DNA of 48,168 nucleotides, taken from Methylacidiphilales bacterium. Its GTDB lineage: Bacteria > Verrucomicrobiota > Verrucomicrobiia > Methylacidiphilales > UBA1321. Both the position numbers and the translations under genes were made by a program. The stretch lies in NCBI GenBank assembly GCA_021272315.1, contig JAJSLI010000044.1:1-48168 (forward strand), read 5' to 3'. Position 1 is the first letter of the stretch. Every line of letters starts with the position of its first letter. The notes under the pieces were generated by a model. That model worked only from the letters and a program-made list of their open reading frames with translations, did not search any database and was not told the origin of the DNA. Below, in pieces: positions 1-8,469 of this stretch.

Positions 1-1
1 C

Positions 2-133
2 GTGGAACGATTCTTTGCCTGGCTCAACGGTTTTCGCCGCATCACCCAGCGCTTCGAGCGCTACGCCTTCATGTACGAGGCCCTGCTCCATCTCGCCTGT
101 GCCTGGATTTGCCTCAGGAGACTTTTGCAATGA
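2..133 (+). CDS. IS5-family transposase, C-terminal fragment (runs off the left edge)
   Basis: The first 43 codons of the window read VERFFAWLNGFRR..., a segment rich in aromatic and basic residues, and end HLACAWICLRRLLQ before a TGA stop. This matches the conserved C-terminal end of IS5-group DDE transposases, where a V-E-R-F-F/x-W-L motif carrying the last catalytic Glu is followed by a hydrophobic L-H-L-A-C-x-x-I-C-L-R-R-L tail. The rest of the gene lies outside the window, so intactness cannot be judged. It is an insertion sequence end lying in or beside the left-hand integrative element. Confidence 0.8.
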   Translation: MERFFAWLNGFRRITQRFERYAFMYEALLHLACAWICLRRLLQ

Positions 134-298
134 GTTCTAGATCAGTGCCGATTGAAATCGGCGACATGGATTTTTTTGCACGACAGATGAAAAGCCACGT
201 CCTTTAGCTAAAATGGAGTGACCAACAAGCCGAAGAGTTAATGAAAGTACATCAGGGCTAGCCTTGGATTCAATTGTCGGAAGATGTAAGTTCCTGCA
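134..298. other. non-coding gap after the IS5 transposase
   Basis: This gap between the transposase stop and the next gene probably holds the right end of the insertion sequence. I cannot define its terminal inverted repeat because the left end is outside the window. A short inverted repeat (GCCGATT/AATCGGC, near 148-164) is visible. No clear promoter is seen. Confidence 0.3.
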
Positions 299-1684
299 AT
301 GGCCCATGACCTCAATCAGTTGCAGGCGCTAGTCACAAATCCCAGCGAATCGTTATCAGTCGAGCTGAAGGGCTGGTTGAATCCCAAGACTGCGCAGCAT
401 GAAGCGAAGATCGCGAAGGCGCTCCTTGCCTTGCGCAATCAAAATGGCGGCACTTTGATCTTGGGCATCGATGGAAATACACTGTCGGTGGACGCCACAA
501 ACCCGAAACCAGCCGATGTGCGCCTTACCTACCATGCCGACGAGATTCAAATGATCGTGAGCCGGTACGCCTCGGACATTTTCCCGGTAGAAGTCCACTT
601 CATCGAACATCAAGGGGAGACTTACCCCGTAATTTGTGTGCCAGCCGGGGTAAAAACGATCGTGGCCGCCAAGCAAAGCCTGCTGGACGGTGGCAAACTT
701 CTTGTGAAGGAACATCAGGTTTATGTTCGGACCCTAAATTCCAATGGAACTGTCAGTACCAGTGAAGCGCGGCACGACGATTGGGAAGGAATACTGGAAA
801 TCTGCATGGATAACCGCGAAGCGGACGTGGCACGGTTTCTGAGGAGGTATTTTGGTGACCGCGATGTCAAATCGGCGCTTCAAGCGCTGGGGACATCCCT
901 GGAGGATCGGCTTTTCAAACTGCAACAGGGTAGTTTCCAACGTTTCAATGCCATTGTTAACCATGCGGAGCAGCAGATCCCCACCAACGCTGGCTGGTGG
1001 GATGTGGCGGCAATTATTGAAGGCAAGGTTCCCGAACGGAGGTGCAATAGCGAATTCCGCAATTTAATTATTCGCAACAATCCCCGCTACACCGGCTGGC
1101 CGCTTTGGGTTGATGGCCAAGGAATCAAGTATGCCCGAGGGCAGGAATCGCCGGTTGATAACTTTTGGGAATGCGCCTTAGTCAAGCCACCAGTCGAAGG
1201 GATGGGCAATCTTGCTATAAGAAATATCGATTTTTGGCGAATATCCCCCATTGGAGAGATGTATGTGCTCAGGTTTTTAGAGGATGACCTATTACCAGTC
1301 GAACGCGGAGTCCCTCCGTTGACCGTACTCGATTTTGCGATTGTGACGTGGCGCACAACCGAAGCGCTACTGGTGCCCCTGGCTTTTGCCAAAGCCATGG
1401 GTTGTGACCCGGACGCTTGTTCAATCAATTACCGGTTCTCGTGGGCTCGGTTGAAAGATCGGGGGTTAACGTGTTGGTCGGACATGCGCCGGGCCATGTA
1501 CTTTGGGAAAGCAGGACAAGAATCGATCCATACGCTGGTGAAGGTCCCCTTATCCGTCGCGCCAGCGGCCATCGCTCCTTATGTCCACCAAGTCGTGGTG
1601 CCTCTTTTTGAACTGTTTGGTGGTACTGAAATCAAGTTGTCGGTCATCACCTCGATTGTAGACGAGATGCTAAAGCGCAGATGA
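299..1684 (+). CDS. AlbA_2 (Schlafen-type) domain protein
   Basis: 461 residues. Residues about 15-150 carry the AlbA_2 pattern: an early E-x-K strand (SVELKGW), a helix with KIAKALLALRNQNGG, then TLILGIDG. This pattern is found in Schlafen-like putative nucleic-acid-binding proteins, often regulators or defence-associated genes. The remaining 300 residues are unfamiliar and show no transmembrane segment. The gene is convergent with the integrase at 1694-2722 and lies only 9 bp from its end, so it probably travels as cargo of the left-hand element. The molecular role is unknown; the domain call is moderately secure. Confidence 0.6.
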   Translation: MAHDLNQLQALVTNPSESLSVELKGWLNPKTAQHEAKIAKALLALRNQNGGTLILGIDGNTLSVDATNPKPADVRLTYHADEIQMIVSRYASDIFPVEVHFIEHQGETYPVICVPAGVKTIVAAKQSLLDGGKLLVKEHQVYVRTLNSNGTVSTSEARHDDWEGILEICMDNREADVARFLRRYFGDRDVKSALQALGTSLEDRLFKLQQGSFQRFNAIVNHAEQQIPTNAGWWDVAAIIEGKVPERRCNSEFRNLIIRNNPRYTGWPLWVDGQGIKYARGQESPVDNFWECALVKPPVEGMGNLAIRNIDFWRISPIGEMYVLRFLEDDLLPVERGVPPLTVLDFAIVTWRTTEALLVPLAFAKAMGCDPDACSINYRFSWARLKDRGLTCWSDMRRAMYFGKAGQESIHTLVKVPLSVAPAAIAPYVHQVVVPLFELFGGTEIKLSVITSIVDEMLKRR

Positions 1685-1693
1685 AACATACCC

Positions 1694-2722
1694 TTACGCT
1701 GCGGCCATTTTCTGAAATGGCACAATTTTCCGCTCGTATTCGCTGAGGCTCGGCAATTCCACGAGGGCATTCTTCGCGTAGGCGCGGTGCACGGCCTTGC
1801 TGTTGTGGCCAAGGGCCTGCTGGGCGAAGCGTTCGGGGTATCCCGCCTTCTTGGCCCGCTCGGCCCACGAATAGCGGTAGGAATGAAGCGTCACACCTTT
1901 GATTTCCAACCCGGTGCACCGCTGCTTGAACTCCGTAGCTCGGTCGGCAGCACGGACACTGCGGAGGTAGGGGAAAAGCGGCCCTGACTCGGGAAGCTCG
2001 CTCAGGATCGCGGCCACCTCATCGTCAAAGCGCATGATGGCAATGGAACCGGTCTTCTTGCGGGCGAAAGAAAGCACCTTGGTCTGCCAATCGATGTTTT
2101 CGGCATCGAGGAAAGCAATGTCTGACTGCGACGCGCCCAGGTGCCACGCCAGTTTGTAAAACATCTTCCGTTCGTGGTTCGGCTCGCGGGCAATGATCGC
2201 TTCGTGCTCGGCCTGGGTAATGGCCCGCTTCTGCTTGTACTTCACATTCGGCCAGCATTTCTTGGGAACGATGGGCCACGGCAGCCAGTTCATGTCCAAA
2301 GCGAAGTTGTGGAGCCGGCGCAAATAGACGTTCGTGGAAACCGTCCCTTCCTCCAGCGCACGCAAAATATGATCGGCCTTCGTTTCCAACAGGCAAACGT
2401 GCCGGATCGCGTCGAAAGCCTTGTCCTTGATCGCGGTCAGCCAACGGGCTTGGGTCTCGCCCTTCTTGAGCTTGGGGATTTCGTCCATGACGTGCTGCCA
2501 TGTGCGGGTGTTGACGCCCGAATCACTGCCAGCAAGATACGCGCGTGCGATCTGGAGATTAAGCGCGGGCTGACGTAAGGCCTGGTTCTTGGCCAAGACG
2601 ACTTGCTCGGCTTCGTCGCGGCTGCATGCGCCCAGGCTGGTGCGCTTGCCGGTCGATCCATCGACGCAATAGAAGGCTCCTCCCCGGCTGCCACGGGAGA
2701 TAAGGCGGTAACGATTTTTCAT
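1694..2722 (-). CDS. tyrosine recombinase / integrase of the left-hand element
   Basis: 342 residues. The C-terminal catalytic half (about 165-330) has the box II H-x-x-R (H280, R283 in LHSYRYSWAERA), a second histidine (H306 in LGHNSK), the nucleophile Y315 (HRAYAK), and a likely beta-strand lysine in RKKTG (222-223). At box I, where the family normally has an arginine in G-L-R-x-S-E, this protein reads GASQSD (196-201), so that Arg is missing. It is clearly paralogous to the integrase at 16860-17885, with the same length, the same order of motifs and the same odd box I. It lies just left of a copy of the tRNA-Cys att core, in the same relation as the other integrase to its own att. It presumably excises and integrates the element to its left. 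Confidence 0.9.
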   Translation of the reverse strand: MKNRYRLISRGSRGGAFYCVDGSTGKRTSLGACSRDEAEQVVLAKNQALRQPALNLQIARAYLAGSDSGVNTRTWQHVMDEIPKLKKGETQARWLTAIKDKAFDAIRHVCLLETKADHILRALEEGTVSTNVYLRRLHNFALDMNWLPWPIVPKKCWPNVKYKQKRAITQAEHEAIIAREPNHERKMFYKLAWHLGASQSDIAFLDAENIDWQTKVLSFARKKTGSIAIMRFDDEVAAILSELPESGPLFPYLRSVRAADRATEFKQRCTGLEIKGVTLHSYRYSWAERAKKAGYPERFAQQALGHNSKAVHRAYAKNALVELPSLSEYERKIVPFQKMAAA

Positions 2723-2828
2723 GCGGTTGTCCTTGCAACCGCGATGATGAACGAGGTCGATCCCGTGGCGTTACGGAGTGATGGGAGAGTTTAGTCTCAT
2801 AATCCCCGAAACTGACGGAGTCGAATTA

Positions 2829-2852
2829 TTGGTGTCCGTTTTGGTGTCCATT
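2829..2852. repeat. 12-bp tandem repeats beside the left-hand att core (probable integrase arm sites)
   Basis: TTGGTGTCCGTT is followed immediately by TTGGTGTCCATT, two units with one mismatch at a period of 12 bp, and a third partial unit TTGGACC follows. They lie between integrase 1694-2722 and the att core at 2898. The spacing copies that of the TTAGACAC pairs at the ends of the next element, but the sequence differs. This fits separate arm-type binding sites for two related integrases (inference). Confidence 0.5.
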
Positions 2853-2897
2853 TTGGACCCCTTGTCTCTCAAGTCCTTGCTGCACTCACAGTTCGGA

Positions 2898-2919
2898 AGA
2901 GAGGCGAGGGTCGGAATCG
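2898..2919. repeat. att core, copy of the tRNA-Cys 3' end
   Basis: These 22 bp are identical to 18084-18105, which covers the last 18 nt of the tRNA-Cys gene plus 4 nt beyond it. The shared text includes AGGCGAGGGTCGG. Identity stops at once on both sides, as expected for a recombination core. It marks the junction between the two stacked elements. Confidence 0.9.
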
Positions 2920-3012
2920 CTGTTCGTAGTCTCGGATTTTAATGATTTTAAGGCCTGTTTGAGAGGATGCTCAAGTATAATCGCACCTGCTCGGCGTATG
3001 CTTTCGTATACT

Positions 3013-3036
3013 TTTTAGACACACTTTTAGACACAC
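3013..3036. repeat. paired 12-bp repeats at the left end of the element (integrase arm sites)
   Basis: TTTTAGACACAC occurs twice head to tail without a mismatch, and TTTTA of a third unit follows. The same TTAGACAC motif recurs at the right end at 17990-18009, also at a 12-bp period and in the same orientation. Matching motif pairs near both att cores are typical of arm-type binding sites for a tyrosine integrase. Confidence 0.65.
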
Positions 3037-3046
3037 TTTTACCTCG

Positions 3047-3430
3047 TTAAGTGAGTTTCACGACGGCGGGAAAATAGCTGCCGTAACGCTGGCGCGGATC
3101 ATACGTGGCCCGGTCGTAGCCAATCGTGCCACACGGATGCTGCCACGCTTTGCGGGCGTTGTTCCAATGGAAGCCAAGCTCGGCCAAAATGCGGGTCACT
3201 TGTGCGGGCTGCCTGCCCGCAAACTGAATCCAGACCCATTTACCGACGACTTCGGCCAGTTCAAAAAACTTCGGCGTCTCGTGCTCAAGCAAAGCCAGAA
3301 GCTTTGCAGTTTCAAGCGAGCGATTCGCCCGGCGGCGACCGAAATCAATCGGCTTGCGGTTCGTGCTGCTAAGTGGTTCGGGACGGCTCAGGAGCCCTGA
3401 TTTTGAATTTTTCTCTGTGTTCGTTTTCAT
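3047..3430 (-). CDS. small conserved mobile-element protein, function unknown
   Basis: 127 residues from the ATG at 3430. The frame stays open upstream, but the extension is low in complexity and looks non-coding, so I chose MKTNTEKNSKS as start. The N-terminal 55 residues are basic and polar. The conserved part begins around LLALLEHETPKFFELAEVVGKWVW and ends with GFHWNNARKAWQHPCG, a pattern I recognise from uncharacterised proteins on plasmids and integrative elements (W-V-W-I-x-F, then G-F-x-W-N-x-x-R-x-x-W-Q-H-x-C-G). No catalytic motif is evident. It is the last gene before the left att and is transcribed outward. Confidence 0.65.
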   Translation of the reverse strand: MKTNTEKNSKSGLLSRPEPLSSTNRKPIDFGRRRANRSLETAKLLALLEHETPKFFELAEVVGKWVWIQFAGRQPAQVTRILAELGFHWNNARKAWQHPCGTIGYDRATYDPRQRYGSYFPAVVKLT

Positions 3431-3545
3431 GGTCTTTTTTTTACTGCTCTCTCGGTTCGGTTTCGGTCTATCGCCCTTCACGAAAAAGACTGCGGAGCAG
3501 GGCGGCGCGTGGGAGTAGTCTTCAGAGGGCACCACGTTCAGGCCC

Positions 3546-3874
3546 CCTGCGAAAGCGGGCTGGTGAGGGCGATAACCGCAAACCCGAGGAGAGCGAAAAC
3601 GACCTGAAAGCAAAGAGAGGTGCACCGCACCTCAACCGCCTGTCTCCGACCGGGGCCGCGCGTAGGTGTAGTGGAGCAAAGCGCAATGGAGCGGAGCGCG
3701 GACTGCGGTTAGGAGTCAGGCTCTGTCATCCGGGGGCATGAAGCGGTCTTGCTTTGTCACTGGTTCCCAAAGCGAGACGGCGTCATGCCGGGCGCAGTCG
3801 AGGGCGTTGCGGGACACTTCCCGCTGGAATGGGTAGCGCCGTACAAAGAAGGCGCGAGGGAAAGGCGTTTCCCT
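3546..3874 (+). other. hairpin-rich non-coding region, possible structured RNA or leader
   Basis: No convincing gene lies between 3431 and 3922. Several exact stems do: CCTGC-GAAA-GCGGG (3546-3559, one G.U pair and a GNRA loop on the plus strand), GAGGTGC-ACC-GCACCTC (3617-3633), GCGGGA-CACT-TCCCGC (3809-3824) and AGGGAAA-GGCG-TTTCCCT (3857-3874). A longer-range pair, TAACCGCA (3573-3580) with TGCGGTTA (3704-3711), could enclose the second hairpin. The plus strand leads into the gene at 3923, so it may be a leader or a separate RNA. Confidence 0.35.
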
Positions 3875-3922
3875 AACGAAATGTGATGGCCGTGTATGCT
3901 GCGTTGGCTTAAAGATACCGTT

Positions 3923-4435
3923 ATGAAGAGGATGATCTTGCTCCTCGCTTTGCTACTCCCGGCTCCGTTTTGTTCCGCGCAAATCTTGATTCAGCCAAAT
4001 CCCCATGCCACCTCCTACATGTTCTTCGCAGGCCAACCGCCCCGTGCGGTTATTTCGCCCCTGACAAACGAGGAAAGTGGGAAGTTCCGGCAAGTCTATA
4101 ACGCGGCGCTTCAGAGCAATTCCACTCTCGATGCGGAGGGAGACGCTCTCTCGGCCCAGATGGATGCTTATCGGAAGGTGCTCATTGCTGCCATGGTCAA
4201 AGCCGACCCGAAGGTCGCGCCGCTGCTTGGACCGTCGTCCGGAAGCCCTCTAACCAATGCGCAGAGTGACGAAATCCGGCAGGCCCAGTCCGAGGTTATG
4301 CAGGCCGACCCGAACCTTCAGTCAGATTGGGACGAGCTGACGAAAAAGATGACGGAGCATCAGCAAGCGGTCGACGCTGCCATGTTAAAATTGGACCCAT
4401 CCGTGGGACAGATATTGGCCAAGCTTTCGCCATAA
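3923..4435 (+). CDS. exported protein with an internal duplication, function unknown
   Basis: 170 residues from the ATG at 3923. An alternative start at 3896 adds nine residues before the signal peptide. A signal peptide is clear: MKRMILLLALLLPAPFCSAQ. The mature part consists of two similar helical units of about 55 residues. One begins LTNEESGKFRQVYNAALQ and ends VKADPKVAPLLG; the other begins LTNAQSDEIRQAQSEVMQ and ends LKLDPSVGQILAK. The protein is therefore probably a periplasmic or surface helical repeat protein. It lies alone on the plus strand and is convergent with the 1310-residue exported protein. Confidence 0.7.
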   Translation: MKRMILLLALLLPAPFCSAQILIQPNPHATSYMFFAGQPPRAVISPLTNEESGKFRQVYNAALQSNSTLDAEGDALSAQMDAYRKVLIAAMVKADPKVAPLLGPSSGSPLTNAQSDEIRQAQSEVMQADPNLQSDWDELTKKMTEHQQAVDAAMLKLDPSVGQILAKLSP

Positions 4436-4516
4436 GCGGCTGGGCATTCCGTAATCATCCTCAGCGGTGGCCAGTCTGCCTTGCAACAGGACGTCGTCGG
4501 AATGGTCACGGTTCGC

Positions 4517-7500
4517 TCATGGGGACTCCGAGGACACCGGTAAGATTTTTTCAGTATCCTGCATGACGTGAGAACAGTCTCCCCCGTAGTCCCATGCTTT
4601 AGACAAGACTTTGCCGGTATCATCGACCGTCACTAGGGAAGGAATACTTCCATTTCCCGCAAACACTCTTTTTATGTTGAGTTCGGGTGATCCAACCTCT
4701 CCATAACGCACTGCTGGCCAAGGCATATTGAACGATGTCATGTAGTGGTCCATTTCGTCCGCGTTATCCTCTTCATCAAGGAAGATTACTTCGTATTCAG
4801 GATGTTTGCTTTTGAGTGAGTAATAAAAGGTAAGGAGGTGCTGCATGACTCCATGACCTCCACCCGGTGTGACACGGCCTGCGTCGAAAACGAAGGTGAC
4901 ATATTTAACTCCTTTGAGGGCATTGGGATCGGCTGTCTGAAGATGTCCATCCTTGAGCGCAACGAGATGTCCCTTGAAGTTATCGAAGTAAGATTTCGGA
5001 CTCACGCTGTTGCCGCTCGCATCCAATTCGTTCGGAGCGGCATTTTTATTTTGATCAGGGCTCGGTATTGAGGCGGGTTGTGCGGGTTCGGGTTGCACTT
5101 TTGCAATGCTGTTCGTATCCGGCTGAACCGGGGCAGTATTCGTACCCTCGATGGCCGATCCGGTCGTCGGGTGATCGCCGGCCATCGACGTATTTTGCGC
5201 CAGACTGTTTACTGGAGGCGGGGGCGCATTTCCTATTGAAGTATTGAAATGAGCCTTTAGGTAGGCATCGATATCGCTATAAGGGAGGTAATAGAAGCCC
5301 AACTTGGATACGGCAAAGAAAATACCAGAAGGCCCCCAAAACATTTTGCCTCCTGCTCGCGGATTTTCGAAGAATTGCTTCGTTTCAGCTGGCTCCGCGT
5401 CCTCAATCTTCTTGTATACGCCAGCGGCGTCATCGTTCAACTCGAAGCTCAAGGGAATGTGGACGGGCTCTGGTCGACCGCGTTGAAACCAAACGATTTC
5501 ATTTTTGAGCGTGGCTTTGTCGGAGACGCGGGCGAATAGATCGTCGTTTCGGAATCCATATTCAAAAGAATTGATCGCGCCCTCTGACGGAACTGGCCAG
5601 ACCGGAGGACGGGGCCAAGGCGCGGGCATCGGGCCCGGCTTCCCTTGCATTTCAGTTCCGAGTGACTGGGCCGGTGCGCCCAGCAATAGTTCAGGTTGAT
5701 CCTTGGACGGGTTGATCATAAAGACAACGTCACCCAGCGATTTGTTGCGGTAATCTCGCGTGCCGTAAATGATGGTCCGCGTTCCATCGCTTGATAGGAA
5801 GTCAGTCGCGCCGGAGTCGATCATCCGTGCCCAATCTCCCGGTGTCTCGCTCATGACGTAAGTTTCGCCGAAGCCGATAGAGGTACAGGGCTTGTTGCCG
5901 GGACCGGTGAAGATTCCTCGCACTGTGTAGTAGGGGCGGTTGTCAAACTGATTCTGCGGTGGACTCCGGCGACTGCTGGCCAGCAGGGTTGTTGCTCCTG
6001 TCTGTTCGTCGTACCGGGCTATGCCGCTTTCCAAGTCCTGGATGCCGCGACCCAATAGCGTCAGATAGAGTTGGCCTGCCGCCATGGAAATGTCGCTCGA
6101 TGGTGGCACATCATGTTGGTCCCACTGCTGAGTGTGGAGATCGTACCGGGCCACCAGGCACTTTACACCCCACTGATACGGCGGGCTGCCCATGACGTAG
6201 AGAGCGTCAGCCGTGGCGACCATACCCCCCACATAGAGGGGAGACTCTATTGCGGGTGCAGCCGTGAATGGGTCAGTCTGCGTTGAATCGATGCCAACGT
6301 GATAAAGCATCTCTTTGAGCGGTTCGTCACTACCGCCGGTGTCGACCGATACCCAGGCACCCGTCGCATCCGGAATCAGGGGATGGTGCGGATTGAGGCT
6401 AAACTTACCGCCCGCAGCATCCTTGGGATACCAAAACCGGTTGACGACGAGGGCTTGCGCCGATGTGGCATCCTGCGGAAGTCCCCAGCGATTGACGTAG
6501 CGGGTCCGCATATGATCAAGGAACAATTGGCTATTTTCCGCAGTGGAAGGCATGGCAGCCAGGGTCTGTAGTTCGCTCCAGAATTTGGGTGCCTCGTCTG
6601 CGGGAAAGAGTTCAGGCTGCCATGCCAGACCGAGATTGCCATCGATGCCATTGGAATGCTGGAGAAGGAAATGCAATGTATCGAGAAGTTTGGGGTTTGC
6701 CACTGGTACGTTGCCTTCTTTTTCCATGTCCAAGGCCAGGCCAAGGAATAAAGAAAGCCGGTCTTTGGCCATGAGCTTTTCTCGCTCGTCATGGATATAA
6801 TCGACGAAATTCTGAAAATCGCTGTTTTGATCAAGCGTCTTCGCCTTGTTCCATCTGGCGAGCATAAAGAGCGCGGTTGGCCGTGCGGTCTCATCTTTCT
6901 CCAAATCCTGGAAAAACTGATTGAACGCGGTCTCTCGTTCGTTCGGATCGGGAATGAAGCGTGGACAAAAGGTATCTGGCCGCAATTGATTTTTCACAGC
7001 AAGCCACGGGCCCAGGGTGGGCGAGATTATCGCCAGCTGGTAGCATGCCTTTTCCTCGTCTGGCGAGACGGCGAGGTCGTCAGCATTTTCAATTGCTATG
7101 TGGAAATCCTCCGACACTTCCGGTAATGGCCCATGGAGCGGATCGAAGTGGATATAGTTGCGCAACAAGGACCGGATATCGTCCGCATCGGAGGAGTGGG
7201 TGCGATCCAGCATGACTAACAACGATGCTGCGGCTTGGCTCACTGCGTACCGATATCGGGTGAGCATCCCTGACATGTCCCGACTGGTTAGTATCTGTAG
7301 GGACTGCTTTGCGCCGCCGGCGGCAAAGCGCTGCTCCTCGTCGAAGGCGCGGCGAATCGCCTCCACACGGGCCTCGGGATGCGGATCATCGGGCGTAGCC
7401 GGAAACACATTGTTTGAGTCGCCTGCACCAACTGCCTTGCAGCACAGGACGTGGATGCGGGCCGCCTCAAGGTCTGGCGCCTTTTCTCCCAGCATATCGG

Positions 7501-8449
7501 CGCTATCTAGAGCTTGAAGGGCAGCGTCGATGTCGCCATGCTGCCAAGCCCAGATACCTTCGAGTAGATATTGGCGGGCTTCCTTCTCCGGTTGCCAGAT
7601 GGCAGTGCTGACCGGCTTCCCAATGGCCTTCTGGATCGCGGCAACCATCTGGTCCGCCAGCGCTCTGAGGTCGCTGGTCGATCCGTGAATCTCCAGTGGA
7701 TTTTCCTGATTCGAGGGAGAACGTAACCGAAGGTGGACCGAGAGATCATTCGGACCAGGGGTTACGGATTGGTCGAAGGAACCGTCAACCACATAGGCAC
7801 CCTCCAAGACCGGTGCCGGATTGGCTTCAGAAAGTGATTTTTCAAACAAGATCGAACTGGCGTGCCTACGTTCAAGAACGACGTAGTTCGACTGGGCCGA
7901 GAGTTTGCTTTCGAGCAACAGGCTTAGTTTTTGCTCCTGGCTAGTCGTATCACCGGACGAAACGTCTGCCCGGATGTTCAGGGCGGAAATGGGCACGGCA
8001 GCATCCGGTTTCAATTTCAGCTTGGGCGCATAATCCGTGATGCGTTGCGCGATCAACTGCGCCAAATGAGGCAAATCGGTGTTCGCGTCGGCGGTCAACA
8101 GGTCGTCGAAGACGACATAGCCTAGACCGACCGCAGTTAGCCGGACTTGGAATCCCGTCTGCTGCTTTTTTACATATAGTAGCCCGTCCGCATTCAGCAA
8201 CTTTCCTAAATCTACCGCGTTATCTCCAGCGAGCTGTTGGAGCTTGAGTTCGTCACCAATCTTCGTCATTTCGCTGCGCTCAATCAGGACAAGATTCGGG
8301 TTACTGGTTAAGTCCGCAACAATCACGCTGGCTAAGTCACCCGAGCCTGTATCAGTAATCACAGCAACATGCGGAGTCGGCGCAGTTTCCTGGGCGAACG
8401 CTGCCGTGCCGAGCGACAAAACTAGTGCAATGATGCCGATTCGTTTCAT
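4517..8449 (-). CDS. large exported protein: CsgG/FlgO-like N-terminus, propeller-like middle, degenerate thioredoxin fold
   Basis: 1310 residues. A signal peptide (1-20, ending AAFAQ) precedes two CsgG/FlgO-like segments (about 25-130 and 150-280), each with the pattern of a hydrophobic strand, an 'L...N..LVLIERS' helix and a 'LL.ADGLLYV' strand; they resemble the protein of the next gene upstream. The middle is helical up to about 650, then shows repeated short strands suggesting a beta-propeller. After a Pro/Thr/Asn-rich linker the last 140 residues look like a nucleoredoxin-type thioredoxin fold (TFVFDAGRVTPGGG, EVIFLDEEDNADEM, FNMPWPAV). The WCxxC motif is absent, so no redox activity is expected. 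A good ribosome site (AAGGA) precedes the ATG. It is the last gene of the ECF sigma operon and sits outside the cytoplasm. Confidence 0.75.
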   Translation of the reverse strand: MKRIGIIALVLSLGTAAFAQETAPTPHVAVITDTGSGDLASVIVADLTSNPNLVLIERSEMTKIGDELKLQQLAGDNAVDLGKLLNADGLLYVKKQQTGFQVRLTAVGLGYVVFDDLLTADANTDLPHLAQLIAQRITDYAPKLKLKPDAAVPISALNIRADVSSGDTTSQEQKLSLLLESKLSAQSNYVVLERRHASSILFEKSLSEANPAPVLEGAYVVDGSFDQSVTPGPNDLSVHLRLRSPSNQENPLEIHGSTSDLRALADQMVAAIQKAIGKPVSTAIWQPEKEARQYLLEGIWAWQHGDIDAALQALDSADMLGEKAPDLEAARIHVLCCKAVGAGDSNNVFPATPDDPHPEARVEAIRRAFDEEQRFAAGGAKQSLQILTSRDMSGMLTRYRYAVSQAAASLLVMLDRTHSSDADDIRSLLRNYIHFDPLHGPLPEVSEDFHIAIENADDLAVSPDEEKACYQLAIISPTLGPWLAVKNQLRPDTFCPRFIPDPNERETAFNQFFQDLEKDETARPTALFMLARWNKAKTLDQNSDFQNFVDYIHDEREKLMAKDRLSLFLGLALDMEKEGNVPVANPKLLDTLHFLLQHSNGIDGNLGLAWQPELFPADEAPKFWSELQTLAAMPSTAENSQLFLDHMRTRYVNRWGLPQDATSAQALVVNRFWYPKDAAGGKFSLNPHHPLIPDATGAWVSVDTGGSDEPLKEMLYHVGIDSTQTDPFTAAPAIESPLYVGGMVATADALYVMGSPPYQWGVKCLVARYDLHTQQWDQHDVPPSSDISMAAGQLYLTLLGRGIQDLESGIARYDEQTGATTLLASSRRSPPQNQFDNRPYYTVRGIFTGPGNKPCTSIGFGETYVMSETPGDWARMIDSGATDFLSSDGTRTIIYGTRDYRNKSLGDVVFMINPSKDQPELLLGAPAQSLGTEMQGKPGPMPAPWPRPPVWPVPSEGAINSFEYGFRNDDLFARVSDKATLKNEIVWFQRGRPEPVHIPLSFELNDDAAGVYKKIEDAEPAETKQFFENPRAGGKMFWGPSGIFFAVSKLGFYYLPYSDIDAYLKAHFNTSIGNAPPPPVNSLAQNTSMAGDHPTTGSAIEGTNTAPVQPDTNSIAKVQPEPAQPASIPSPDQNKNAAPNELDASGNSVSPKSYFDNFKGHLVALKDGHLQTADPNALKGVKYVTFVFDAGRVTPGGGHGVMQHLLTFYYSLKSKHPEYEVIFLDEEDNADEMDHYMTSFNMPWPAVRYGEVGSPELNIKRVFAGNGSIPSLVTVDDTGKVLSKAWDYGGDCSHVMQDTEKILPVSSESP

Positions 8450-8469
8450 TCTGATTTCCTTGGGCGCTG

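Noticed and set aside
3373-3741. Plus-strand frame of 122 codons beside the left att
   Set aside because: It overlaps the start of the minus-strand gene at 3047-3430 and reads as Arg/Ser-rich low-complexity sequence; the stretch holds hairpins instead.
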